Positions 1 through 11,960 of a stretch of 59,909 nt of DNA are shown here, one piece after another; the first letter of the stretch is position 1, and each line of letters opens with the position of its first letter. The notes under the pieces are model-generated. The model had not been told where the DNA came from. It made no database searches and worked only from the letters and a program-made list of their open reading frames with translations. The position numbers were made by a program, and so were the translations under genes. This DNA is from Parachlorella kessleri. Lineage: Eukaryota; Chlorophyta; Trebouxiophyceae; Chlorellales; Chlorellaceae. Location of the stretch: NCBI GenBank assembly GCA_001598975.1, contig BBXU01001584.1, forward strand, positions 1 to 59,909, in the 5' to 3' direction.

Positions 1-30
1 CAGCCAGGCAGGACACTACGGCACAGGCCC

Positions 31-885
31 ATGATTATGGCAGTTGTGCAGAGCTCAAACAAGATACTCGTGGTGAGCAGCCCAACTGAAGAACAGATCA
101 AGGTATGGACAGTGAGAGAGGAAGTCTGAACTGTCAAGGCGGTGCTTGTCAGTTTGCCGTTCCAGGTTACTTCCATATCTCAGTGCTACTTTTGCTTTGT
201 GAACTTACTTGCCTAGCCCGTGTCCACATTCAGTGCAGTGTCTATCCTAGTGGAGAGCAACTGGCAGTGCGTTACACCCAACAGCTGACAATTGTTGCCA
301 GGAGTCTGGCCCGCCCAGATTAAACAAGGCAAACAGCACCTACGTTAATGATGATTGCAAGCAGCTGGAATCTCTTGATGAGTTTGGGCAGCTTGGCTGG
401 CGTGCAGGAGATGAAGAAGTGCCCAACCTGGGGTTGTGAGGTCAGCAAGTTCCCCTGGAGCTACGACGCCAGCGAAACCTGCCTGATGATGGAGGGCCAG
501 GTCCTGGTGACACCAGATGGTAAGGGTCACTCCCCCCCGCCGTTCATTCATCAGGGCCCAGGCCCTTCGAAGCAGGGGAAGCTTGGACCTCTGGACAAAT
601 GGCAGGCTCGGTCGTGCAGCTAGAAGGCTGGCTGCTGGCCACAAGTCTCCTGGGCCACGCAATTGTGCCGGCGGCAATGTGGTGTCAGGCTCTCTTTGAG
701 CATGCCACCAGGGCCGGGATGGGACAGGGCCACCGGTGACCATAAGCAAAGTGCCGTCCTCCTGACTTCTTGCAGGCGGGGAGCCTGTGGAGGTCAAGGC
801 GGGGGACATGGCCACCTTCCCAGCTGGCATGAGCTGCACCTGGGATGTGAAGAAGCGAGTCCACAAACATTACAAGTTCCACTAG
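31..885 (+). CDS. Small cupin (Cupin_3/DUF861, RmlC-like) protein, 97 aa
   Basis: Three exons, 31-102, 408-519 and 776-885, join into one frame of 97 residues with GT-AG introns (phases 0 and 1). The middle exon encodes CPTWGCEVSKFPWSYDASET followed by the strand ending VLVTPDG. The last encodes GEPVEVKAGDMATFPAGMSC and ends in HKHYKFH. This is the single-domain cupin_3 pattern of the short plant RmlC-like cupins, and the length matches that family. The biochemical role of these plant proteins is not settled, so no reaction is assigned. The start used is the ATG at 31; a second in-frame ATG lies at 37. No transit peptide is visible, but the gene lies at the window edge and an upstream exon could be missing. 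It converges on the NQR-type gene, leaving about 270 bp between the stops. Confidence 0.82.
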
Positions 886-1159
886 GTCGCATGCCTGGCG
901 CAAGGGAGGGAGTGGTGTAGGTGTCAAGCATGTACAGCACGCTGTGCGAGTCAGCACTGTTCGTGATTGTGTCAGTCTGTTGCTCAGTCTCCCCTCCAAA
1001 TTGCACATTGGACGTCGCCTTCCATTCCCTTTCTATTATGTCTTTCGGTGATGGACACGGCCATCAGCTGCATCATGTTCAGACTTGGCATAGCATGCAC
1101 AGCAGCCCAGCATGACACCAAGCATGCATTGTACATTGCGCCCTTCCAAGTTGATTGCG

Positions 1160-4100
1160 CTAAAGCTTGGACGCTGGTTGGGACCCTAGTGGTGGTAAGT
1201 CCTCGGATAGCTGGACGACCACCTTGCCCTGGCTTTTTCCAGAGTGGAGCCAGTCCACAGCATCCGGTACAGCCTGCACCCAGTCAGTGACTCAAATAAG
1301 TCCCTTTCACTGAGGCATGCACCACCATCGTCCAGCCAGGTCCAAGCCAACCTAAGCCTATATCTCAGTTGCAGAAGCATGCTCCCATTAGCGGAAATAG
1401 CAGCTACAGACACAACAAGCAGTCTGTGCTGCCCCAGGGCCCTTAGCTCAGCAGAGCAGTGGCATGCCCTCTCGCCCCTCACCACCGTCTCACCGGCACT
1501 CCCACAAACTTGCGGGGGTCTATCTCCACACGCAGCTGCCCCGCTTCCAGCAGCCCAGCCAGCCGCTTCAGGTGTGCCCGGAATAGGTTTGTGTGCTGGA
1601 TCAGGAAGAAGCCTGCAGGAAGAGGCGCGGAGGGGCACCTTAGAGCACGACACAAGCTTCTTCACAACACCCACCCCTCCCTTCCTCATATACCCAGGGT
1701 TGCTGCAAGCCAGTCCTGGAAGCCTGCATCTCGCAACCCAGTAGGGTAGCCCAGCCGCCCACATGCCGTACCCACCTGTGATGGAAGCTGACTTCATAAG
1801 CAGCTTCTCGTTGACGCCCTTGTAGTGGCTGGGTTGCCAGCCCGCCATGTACTGCAACAGCAGGGACACCATGCTGGCCTGGTCGGAGTGACGTGGCACC
1901 AAGCTCGGACCCACCAAGCTCAGCATGCCTGAGTAGGCAAGGTAGTACACTCACCACCTCTGAGAACTTTTGACAGAGGCAGTACCTGCCTGCATGATGG
2001 GCTTGACTTCACCATTGCGTGCAAAGGATCCCTCCCCAGCCAGGCTAGGCATACACGGCATGGACCACCAGTACAGAGGCCACCGGTTCGCACCTGGGAC
2101 ATCATTCCGATGACCACCAAGCGGCCGCCCACTGCCAGGGCGTTGAGGCACGTCTCAAACATGTCGCCGCCCACGCTCTCATACACCACATCCACGCCTT
2201 TTGGGTACTCACGCTTCAACACCTCCTTCACACTCTCCTCGCTGCGCCAGAACGGACACAACGCAATGGGGTTGGTACAGGCACAACGATTTTGTCGGCC
2301 CCAATAAAGGGACTCACGGCAGCATGGTCAGGCGGCGGTACGCTGTCAGACTAGACTAGACTAGGCACAACGTAAACCTTAGCTCTTGATCAAGCGACTT
2401 GAAACGGACGGGCATAGCAGGATATGGTGACCTGGGCAAGGGCAACACCTGCCTGCAGCCTCCCCACCTCATAATCCATACGCACTTGGCACACCTTTGC
2501 AACCAGCCCTGCCAATACAGTTCGCCCTAAACTCTCAGTTCGCACTCCCTCCCACCATTTAAAAGCAAAAAGGCTATCTACCGTGTACATGCCACACAGC
2601 CCCCAGCAGAATTTCTACCCCCTCTCACTTGTAGTTGATCACCCGGTCTGCACCCAGGGCCTTGAGCATGGCCACCTTGGCGGCCGAGCTGCAGGTAGCG
2701 ACCACGTGGTTGCCCGCCAGCTTGGCCAGCTGGACCGCAAATTGCCCTGTGCCGCCCGCTGCTGCTGTGATCAGCACTACTTGGCCGTGCCTCATGCGGC
2801 CCGCCACCTCCAGCCCTGTGACATAGGGACAGAGGTGAGGTAGGAAGGAACACAATGGAGTGGCTTCGAATGCCCTAAAAATGAGCATGGGGACAAGCGA
2901 GTCGCCGTTCGCAGCCCACTGTAGTTGACACTGGCCGTCCTGCCGGCGCATGGCAGGTCTCATGCAAGAAGGGCTGCCGCTATCCACCTATAGAAGGCTG
3001 CCAAGAGACGGTTGTCACCCACCCACCTATTGATGCAGTCAGCCCTGATGTCAGCAAGGCCACCATCTCCGGTGCTGCCCGAGGCAGCGGCAGCGCGTGC
3101 TTGGCATCCATGGCGGCGTACTCCGCAAAGCCCTGGTAGGTCATGGCAGCCACGGGCTGACCCACGGCCAGGCCTGCAAGGAGAAGGGACACCACAGAAT
3201 GGACATGCCATCGCCCCTTGATCAAGCACAAGGCGAGGAAGCTGGCATCCATAACTTGATGGAGCGGGGGTATGGTATGGCACAGCCCGCTGCTCCGTAA
3301 GGCACGGCAGCGGTGTATGGGATTAGGCCTGGAGTGCAGTGATCACTCACCAGGGACATCGCCGCCAACAGCGGCCACCATGCCCACCGCCTCAAAGCCA
3401 GCGTCAAATGGCAGCTTTGCCGCTGCCACCTGACGATTGCCGAAATACCTGCAGCCCTCAACATCAGGGAGCCGTGGAGCTGGGGCATTCAGCAGTGCCG
3501 CTAAGCCCTACCTGCCTGTTGCAGCCACTGAACCTCACAGCCCCACAATACCAGGTTGAAGCTCTTCCACAACACCAGGTCGAAGGCCTCCTTCACTCCA
3601 GCCGGCAAGGCAGTGCTCATGCCATGCTTCCTCAAAGCAAAGCATCCCTGCCACGAGACACAAGTACCGCTTGCATCCCAGGACCACATGGACTGCATGC
3701 ACACTGGCACTTGCCTGCCATCCGTGTAGTTGATGTCGCTGGCATTGACCCCCGCCCACAGCTGGCGCACCAGCACCTGCCCCGGCCGCAGGGCAGTGGC
3801 TGACGGCACCGCCATGGGGACCACCCGAGTGGCTTCCCTGCAGACACCCACCCACAGCGAACCCCACGTGTGCTGGGAGCCTTTAGCAGCACCACTTGCT
3901 TTATGGGAGCGAGCAAGCCAATTGTAGGGGCGCATCCCCGCTGTCAGCCTTTTTAATTTATACCGAGGCCATCGCTGAGCTCCTTGTCAGCTGTAAGCGG
4001 GGGATTCATGGTCGCTGGTATGGCTGCCGCCGTACCGGAAGTGGTTTGACAGGCGGTACACCTCTAGCTTCTGGGCCACGGCTGGGATGTTATTGGAGGC

Positions 4101-6550
4101 CCAGGCCGCCATGGCAGCATCAACTTGGGAGGCACCCGAGCGCACAGGGCCTGCAAGTTGTACCACACCTCAACGTCCAGTAAGAAGGGGCTAAAAGGCT
4201 AAAGGAGTAAGTAGTACAAAATTGGTCAAACCCCCTATGCAGCCCTAGGTCAATGATCTCCTAGATGAGAGCAGCAACCGGGGGAGGGATGTGGGGGAGG
4301 GATGTTGTTGATGATATAAGAAAGACAAGAGGCCACCCCTTTGTGGTAAACACTCAGAGGGACAGCGGCCGCTCCTCAGACTCGTAACTTGCCTACAGCC
4401 TTGATTCGGGGCTTCTGTAGCTCATGCCAGTCACCACTTGCCATTACCAGCAGCACAGTGCCGACCTTGCTCATGTCCGTCAGCAGCGTCATGGCAGCCT
4501 CGGTGACCTGTCAAGCACCCGTGGCAGGCAGCCTAAGGCCCGGTTTACATACCAGCCGATCAACCAGTGGTATCAGACTCAATGCAAGGGACTACTCATT
4601 TGGCAGGCGTTCGAAGCAGTTGGGTGCTGGGAACATGCAAACAGTCAGGAAATCACCGACCAATCAAACGCCCATTTGGGGTCTTCGATCCCAATCAAGC
4701 GACTGGCTAATGGAATCCGTGCTGACGTGGCAAAAAAGTGCACGCCAATTGGTTGAGTGGCTGGGATGTGAGCTCCCTCTAAGCAAGGCGTGCCCCTAAG
4801 TGCGCTGTATGTGCACATACTGCACAGCGGGTGACGATGACATGCATGGCAAGCAACCACAACAATCACTCCCAACACCCTGCAGTCGACACGAAATGAC
4901 AGCACCTGCTCTCATGCCCGAGACCCTTGGTAATCACAAGCCATTCTTCATGCTGCTCACCCTCGTACAGCTGGTGGTATCTACCTCAGCCAACATCACG
5001 ACAGCTCCTCTGTAGACCCTCAAGGAGGACTCTGCGACCGTGTCGCGAAACCCCCCGCCCACCCACCTGTCGTGTGGTGAGCAGCCTGCCGCCAACCTCC
5101 TTCATCACCTCTGCGGCCCCCGCAACGCCGTTGCTCAGCTTCATGCCACGCACCAGGGGCGTGTCCACAAACTGCAGGCAGGCAGGTGGGCAAATGCGTG
5201 CCGCTTTGGCCGGGCAGGTATTGACACGGTGCAGGGCCAGCGCCGCGCAAGGCCAGGCTCCGCACTCCCTGCACCTGCCATCCGCGAAGAAAGCTTGCTT
5301 GTGGCATGGGTTGTAGTCGCAGGACAGCTGCACCTCCTGTACCCAGCGCTGTTCTGCCCTGCCCACCAACCAACCTGGGGGCACAATGCCGTAATGCGTA
5401 TGCCGTGGCTTCTCATGAGCCGCTCTCCCAGCGACTGCACCACCATGACTGCGCCCGACTTGGCAACAGAGTAGACAGGGGCAAGCGGCATAGGGTAGAC
5501 CCCACCAGCTGATGCAGTCACCATGATCACACCTGCAGGAGAGGGCGAGGAGCCAAGCTCAAGCCAAAGGAAGCAGCAAACCTGCCGTGGCGGATGATTC
5601 ACTGTCCTTATTAAGGCGCAAGCTGCTGCCGCACATGCTGGACATATCGCTCCCAATTCCAGTTGTGAATGTCGCACAGCCTTTCAGCAGGGCCAGCCCG
5701 GCCTATGAGAGGTTAAACAACAACACCCGTGCCCTGGCGGACAGTGCGCTGGCTTGCCTTTGGTTTCCTGCTGCTCCATGGCCCTCACAGCCAAGCGAGT
5801 CCCCGTAAGGACTGCAGTCAGGTTGACATCCAGGGTCTTGTGCCAGTTGTTGGTGTCACTGGACCAAAGCAGGTCCCCTGCAGCACCAGAGGCCTCACGC
5901 AAGAGTTCAGAGTGTGTGCACAACCCGAGGAGTGCAGTGCACAAGGCGCTAGGAGGACTTGACCGACAAAATATCAGCGCCAGCCATACTGGCTAGACAC
6001 GGCAGGTGGACCCTGCGGGCCTTCCGCAGCTTGCCTTGCTAATAGGGCGGGACAGCCGTGACAGACATGCAAGCGTCACCAGGACTCTCCCTTGCAACCC
6101 ACCTTGCTCTGCAATCCCAGCATTCAGCAGGGCATAATCCAGGCTGCCAAAGCGCTGCATGTGCTGCTGGAAGGCACGCTGTTGCTCGGCATCGTTTGTC
6201 ACATCACACTGGACTGCCTGGGCCTGGCCGCCGCCTTGGCTAATCTCCTGAGCAACTTGGCGAGCGGCGCTGCCGTCGAGGTCCACCACCTGGGATGCAA
6301 ATGATGAGATGCCGTGTCAGCAACCTCCAGGATCAGAGTGGGTGTAGTGCCACAGGTATTGGGGTAGGCTAAGCAGCTCGGCAAGGGATGCAACACGCAG
6401 CTGCAGTGGGGTAGAGTGGCCACTGCAGGCAAGCAAGCATCAGTAGCATGGATGACGTACAGTCAATGCGACGCCCTGTCTCGCAAGCTCCAGCGCCAGT
6501 GCTTTACCAATCCCAGAGGCGCCGCCCGTGATCAAAGCAGAGCCTTTCAT
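1160..6550 (-). CDS. NQR: SDR-MDR fusion oxidoreductase (NQR/ARP-type, like Arabidopsis At1g49670), 633 aa
   Basis: Fifteen exons: 6550-6461, 6289-6103, 5877-5758, 5532-5375, 5171-5067, 4507-4393, 4150-4036, 3837-3715, 3448-3351, 3173-3027, 2815-2629, 2241-2094, 1851-1776, 1612-1494, 1273-1160. They read as one 633-residue frame. Residues 1-258 are a short-chain dehydrogenase: TGGASGIG at 8-15, an NAG motif, and S140, Y153, K157 (YSVAK) as the catalytic set. Residues about 275-633 are a zinc-less medium-chain quinone oxidoreductase of the PTGR3/ZADH2 group (GVNASDINYTDGRYF, AAAGGTGQF). Length and domain order match the plant NQR/ARP protein, whose physiological substrate is uncertain. Introns after 5758, 4393 and 3715 begin with GC in a strong context (G before GCAAG). 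The start ATG is followed directly by the SDR nucleotide motif, so no transit peptide is evident. It shares an upstream region with the divergent gene at 6858. Confidence 0.93.
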
Positions 6551-6857
6551 GATGCTCAGGTCGGCAGCCTATGTCTGAACAATTTTGACCTGGGCAGTTT
6601 AGAGCAAGCCTACTACGTTTCGTCACACGCCCAAGAGAGCCTCATCACCTCCTCGTAAGCTTGATTAACGCGAATTACCAATGCCAGCCTTGCACCCAAC
6701 AAAGTTGACACCGTGGCACTTGTGCGAGGACCGGGCGGGGTGGCGCAGTAAACATGATCACCTGAGGCACGTGACTCATGACCAGGGATCACTCCACTTC
6801 TTATGTAGGAGTTGTTCGTGAGCTCGATAGCTGGGTGCTTAGGTCGGGGATTGACTG
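6551..6857. promoter_or_regulatory. Shared upstream region between two divergent genes, with a CACGTG/TGACTCA composite site
   Basis: The 307 bp between the start codons of the SDR-MDR gene (-) and the CRTISO-like gene (+) must hold both promoters. CACGTG (6768-6773) overlaps TGACTCA (6772-6778). These are, respectively, a G-box/E-box palindrome and an AP-1/GCN4-type bZIP palindrome. No convincing TATA box is visible. The regulatory role is inferred from position and motif only. Confidence 0.35.
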
Positions 6858-9800
6858 ATGGGTTTCCTACAAGGAGGCTTGCAGCACGGTTTGAAACACA
6901 GTAGGTGTGCGACAGCCTTCCCTAACTGCAGAAGGAGGCTTGATCGGGGCTTGCCCCTACGCAGCCTGATTGCAGTGCGTGCCACTTGGTCTGAGGCTAG
7001 GAGTGAGCCAGCAGATGTGGTGGTAATTGGTGGGTGGCCTGTCCACTAGCTGGCTCTTTGCCAGATACAACTGTTAAACCGTGCATTGTGTCTAGATTCA
7101 TCTGAACTTGCAGCAAGCCAGTGCCCGTAGTGCAGCGTACACCCCGTACACCCCATTGACAGCGTGTGGCCTCTGCTCCACAGGGTCTGGCATAGGGGGT
7201 CTCTCTGCAGCAGCCCTGCTTGCAGCCTACGGTCAGAAAGTGGTGGTGTGCGAGTCGCACAGCATCCCTGGTGGGGCTGCACATGCCTTCACGCGGGGTG
7301 GCTACCACTTTGAAAGTGGGCCATCACTGTACAGCGGCATGGCAGAAAGCGGGACGGGGGCCAACCCACTGGCCCATGTGCTGCAAGCCATTGGGGAAGA
7401 CCTCGAACTGATCGAGTACGAGGACTGGCGCGTATTCCTGCCAGAAGGCGAGTTCCTGACCAAGGTAAAGAATCGTCAAGTGGCAGTGCATGCATGGTAC
7501 CATCCCTGTTGCCCTCATTGCCTGGACATTCTGTCCTGTTGACTGTACAACCCGGGTTGGGAGGGCACCCTCCCCTGCCCTGGCTTTTACTGCACCTCCT
7601 GACTCTGTCCCGCTGCTGTGACTGTGGCTGCTGGGTGCAGGTGGGGGCCTCGCAGTTTGCAGAGTTGCTGGCTGACATACGCGGTCCTGAGGCGGTGCGG
7701 CAGTGGGCAGCCCTGCAGCAGCTGATGCGCCCGCTGGCCAGGGCAGCTACCATGGTGCCGCCAGCGGCGTTTCGCCTGGACGCCGGGGTGGCCCTCACAG
7801 CTGTGGGCAGGTCGGTGGGTGGCTGTGTTGGACATTTACCATGAGGGCTCAGTGGGGGTTGAAGAGCTGTTGCAAGTTGCTCCTGGGATGCATAAGGTAG
7901 CTGTACAGAGCAGTGCACGGGTGTTCCCACGGCTTAGCTGCACTCCCAGGTTGTTGTGAACATGAGGGCGCTGCGTGTGCTTGCTGTAGGTACCTGCCTT
8001 CACTGGCATCATCAGGCCTAACGGCTGCCAAGCTGACGCAGCCATTCTCGAAGGCAGGTCCCTACGTGTGGGAGTAGTGTGGCAAGCAGCTCACCTCTGC
8101 GGAGTATGAACACTAGTTGGCCGGCCCCCTGCCCTGTTGTACAGCCTGGGTGTAGCGCAGCAAGTCACTCACCAGCCAGCTGCTGCAATGCCCAGGTGGT
8201 GTAACTGAGCATGGCAGTTTCGAGTCTGGGAACTGGAATTATGTAGTGGTGATGATGGCAGCAGGTCATTGAGGGCACGGTGACCGACCCCTTCATCCTC
8301 AACTGGCTGGACCTGCTGTGCTTCCTGCTGTCGGGCCTGCCAGCCAGCGGCACCATTGCCGCCGAGGTGGCGTTCATGTTCAACGAGTGGTACCGCCCGG
8401 ACTGCAAACTGGAGTTCCCCCGGGGAGGCTCGCAGGCCATGGTGGGAGCTCTGGTCAGGTGCGCCCTGCGCCTGCGCTAAGCCACGCCTTGGAATTGGCC
8501 ACATCGTGGTGGTGTTTGGACCGGCCGGCGCCCTGGCACATTTAATACTGTGTTCCATGTTGGCTAGATTGGGGGGGCATCACTTGCCCAAGGGGATGTG
8601 CAGTGGAAGACATGATCCAAAGTCGCTGGGAGGAGGGAACATGTTGCAGCCTCGACCCGTGGCGGTGGTTGGTGTAGTAGACAGGTGCATAGGTCAGGGC
8701 TTACAAGGTGTGCATGCATGCAGGGGCCTGGAGAAGAAGGGAGGGCAGCTGCTGCTGGACTCCCATGTGGAGGAGGTGGTGGTGGAGGGAGGCCGGGCAG
8801 CAGGTGTGCTCCTTGGGCGGCAGGCAGCACGAGCACCCTGGACCGTCGTCATGTTGCATGCAGCCTCATGTTGCATGCAGCCTCTAGCACAGTTGGCCTG
8901 CCGGTGATGCAGCTGACGCACAAAACCCTTGTTGAAAACCCTCGGTGCCAGAGCTGCTAGGTATTGAGAGTGTCGTGACGTACCCCATGTACGCAGGCGT
9001 GAGGCTGCGTAATGGTAACACCATTAATGCTCGGAGAGCCGTGGTGTCCAACGCCAGCCTCTGGGACACGAAGCACCTGCTGCCAGCTGGCGCAGTGCCT
9101 GACAGCTGGCAGCGGAGCGTTGCTGAGCTCCCACCCTCACCATCGTTCATGCACCTCCACCTGGGCTTTAATGCCTCAGGTGATTAGCCATGCAGAACGT
9201 TGGTTAGTTCCCGCGCGGTGTTTAGCCTGCTTGCTCTCCTCAAGCTCGGTGGAATCGTGAGGCTAGTCCTCCAACCCCCCCAAGGCCACGAGGTGAACCT
9301 ACTTGCAGGGAGGGAATGGTGGACAGTCTGGCCAGCAGAGGTTGTCGCACCAAGTGACTGCCTGTGTTTCGCTGCCTGCAGGCCTTGAGCAGCTGGACCT
9401 GCACCACATAGTTGTTAACTCTTGGGACCAGGGCGTGGACAGCCAACAGAATGTGGTGCTTGTCTCTATTCCCTCGGTTGTGGACGCCAGCTTGGCGCCA
9501 CCTGGCAAGCATGCCCTGCATGCGTATCTACCCGCCACGGAGCCCTACGAGCTGTGGGAAGGCCTTCCCAGAGGGAGTAGGCGGTACCAGGAACTCAAGG
9601 AGCAGCGCTCTCAGGTTAGCCTGCCAACCGTTGTGGAGTGCAGTGAAAGCTAGGGGTTGCCATGGTAGGAGGCTGCACCGTGGGCTGCACCGATTTGATT
9701 GGTGGTTTACGTAGGTGGCAGAGGGGATGCGTCGGTCTACTAAGAAGGTCGCATGCGAAGGCTTTTCGTGCAGCCTCGTGTGAAGCATGTCTTGAATGCA

Positions 9801-10881
9801 ATGCTCACATTTGAGTTCCAGGGTAGTAGCCTGCTCAGGTGCTATGGCCAGCGTGGCAGTGGAGCGTGTTTTTTTTGTTGTGGGGTGGTACCCCTCCAGC
9901 TCGGCGGTCAAAGTCTATCTGGCCCTTGGCCCGTTGGCATGTCTCCGACATGGCACCTAGACAAGCAGCCAGCAGTCGAGGCTTGCATCATCAAACTTGG
10001 GAGGCGCTGTGCTTGCTGCCCAGGTGCTGTGGTGTGCTGTGGAGCGTGTGGTCCCCGACATCCGGCAGCGTGTGGAGGTAGAGATGGTTGGCACACCCCT
10101 GACTCACCAGCGCTACCTCAGGTGAGTACGTGAGTGGGCCGGTGGCATGTGTAGGGCTGAAAGGTGAGAAGGGCCACCGGGTGGGCCACAGCTGTGCGGC
10201 CGGTTAGAGAGCCTAGCATCGCGTCTGAACTCATACAGGCTTGCTATGAGGAGGGTGCCATGTTTGCCCAAGGCGTTCAGGCTGCAGTTGTGATGGCCCC
10301 CCCTTTTCATGCGTATGACAAGCCTCCCCCAAGCAGCTGGAAGACAAAGGTAATAGTAAGGTGCTGCTCGCCTCTGTCGCCTCGAATTTGCTCACTGCTA
10401 AGCAAAAGCTCAGACCGACCCCCATGTCCCAATTGAGACCTCCAGCCCCTCGTTCCATTCTGTCTACCCGACTGCAGGCGGCACCGCGGCAGCTATGGCC
10501 CAGCCATCCGTGCGGGGGAGGGCACCTTCCCCAGCCCGGCCACGCCCCTGTCGGGCCTGTACTGCTGTGGGGACAGCACCTTCCCAGGCATTGGCCTGCC
10601 AGCCGTGGCCGCCAGCGGAGGTCTGATCTAAACAAGGGCCGGCGCCCATTACCTAGTTGTCTGTCGAGCTAAACCACGCAGTCAGCATTGCCAGGGAAGG
10701 TGCTGCCGCTGTTTCAGTTATCCTGCGCCTCAGTCTGCATCAGGTGTGGGAGTTACTCCTACTCCTGAAGTGCGGACAGGGCCCAACGGTTGCCGCCCCA
10801 TCTGCTGGTGCAGCTATCGTAGCCAACACCCTGTCGCCGGTGTGGGACCACTGGAAGCTGCTCGACAGGATAGGCGTGTGA
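6858..10881 (+). CDS. Plastid CRTISO-like FAD-dependent oxidoreductase (like Arabidopsis At1g57770), 561 aa
   Basis: Eleven exons: 6858-7029, 7184-7464, 7641-7810, 7990-8053, 8265-8458, 8724-8803, 8997-9179, 9382-9614, 10024-10121, 10478-10620, 10814-10881, in one 561-residue frame. An Arg/Ser-rich leader of about 50 residues suggests a chloroplast transit peptide. It is followed by the dinucleotide-binding motif ADVVVIGSGIGG. Later blocks VVSNASLWDTKHLL, HHIVVNSWDQGVD and YCCGDSTFPGIGLPAVAASG are typical of the carotenoid isomerase/phytoene desaturase superfamily. They resemble the uncharacterised At1g57770 branch more than CRTISO itself. Expected role: FAD-dependent redox or isomerase chemistry on an isoprenoid-type substrate in the plastid; substrate unknown. 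The intron after 8053 has a GC donor. A 17-bp exact tandem duplication lies in the intron at 8850-8883. Confidence 0.9.
8850..8883. repeat. 17-bp exact tandem duplication in an intron
   Basis: CATGTTGCATGCAGCCT occurs twice back to back (8850-8866 and 8867-8883) in the intron between exons 6 and 7 of the CRTISO-like gene. It carries an AG that could act as an alternative acceptor. Confidence 0.9.
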
Positions 10882-11960
10882 AGTGCAGCGCATCTCACGT
10901 GCCAACCAGCCGGGTGCCGGTGCCCTAGTCATGCGAGGTGCAGTACTGCTGGGTGTGGTTATGGAGGGGCAGGTCAGCAGTTGCCGGCACAAGAGGGGAA
11001 GGATGTGATGCGATGCCATGTGCAGTCCTAGTTGTCTTTGCTGTGCCTCTGGCTAGCTTAGGCGACCCTAGAGTGGAGTTGCAACCGCACCGGCAGTGCT
11101 CTGGAAACGTACAAGCGAGTGGCAAGCTGTCTGGTGGTAGCGCAGCGAACAACTCACTTTGTCACTAAGTTTGGCAACCTGGTATGGTGTGCAGTATTCT
11201 ACGGTGCACGTCAATTGCTCTGCTACAGGGTCCTTTCTTACTTCTGCCGCAGCCAAGCTACGCATTTTTCTTATTTATTATTAGCAACACCGCAACACCA
11301 AAATACAAGTCAAGGCCAATGTTTGGCAGCTGTGCCTGATATGCCAATGCAATAACAACTACCTACTGCGCTCATTGGGGGGTGCAAGTCACAGGGGTAA
11401 CTGTGGCTAGGAATCAGGACAACACAGCGAGTCATTTCGTCACCATGCAGGAAACCAGCAGCTGCGCTAGTCTAACTTTCAAGACAACATGCACTGGGGT
11501 GTAGACACAGGGAACTACTCATGTACAACGAAATGGCTTCCATGAAGACTCTCCATTACAGTGCCATGCGGCAGGCTCTACTAGAATACACAAGCAGGAT
11601 AGAGCTCAGGCAAGACCCAGAGCATACTTGCATACAGCCCATACAGTTCGCCCTACTTCCTCGCTCTTCACAATGCCGCCACCTTAACAAATACACAAGC
11701 AGGGCTTACAAAGGTGTGCTCTCAACAAAATAACAGAGTGGTCTGAGGCTGCTCTGGGTCCCCAATTCAGTAATGAAGGAAGGGCCCATCTCTTAACAAG
11801 ATGGCGCAGATGGGAAGAAGCCTGACAAGAAGCATTCACAGGGGTGACAGAATAGAGCCGCCACAAATCCATGACCCAAGGTCGGGCCATTGCACCAAAA
11901 ATGTGAGATGGGCTGCAACCAACACCTGGCACAGGTTCGTGTTCATGTGTCAGTCCCAGC
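10882..11960. other. Intergenic, between two convergent genes
   Basis: About 1.1 kb between the stops of the CRTISO-like gene (+) and the Ser/Ala/Pro-rich protein (-). It should contain both 3' UTRs. No ORF here resembles a known protein and no structured repeat was seen. Confidence 0.6.

Noticed and set aside
1186..1950. Minus-strand ORF of 254 codons
   Set aside because: Only a short part (exon 7 of the SDR-MDR gene) is coding in this frame; the rest crosses introns and gives non-homologous sequence.
4376..6550. A separate stand-alone SDR gene ending at 4376
   Set aside because: The GC donor after 4393 joins it in phase to the MDR half, giving the known plant NQR architecture and length. 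A separate MDR gene would lack a convincing start.
8850..8883. CRISPR-like repeat
   Set aside because: Only two adjacent 17-bp units without spacers, inside an intron of a nuclear gene; this is a simple tandem duplication.
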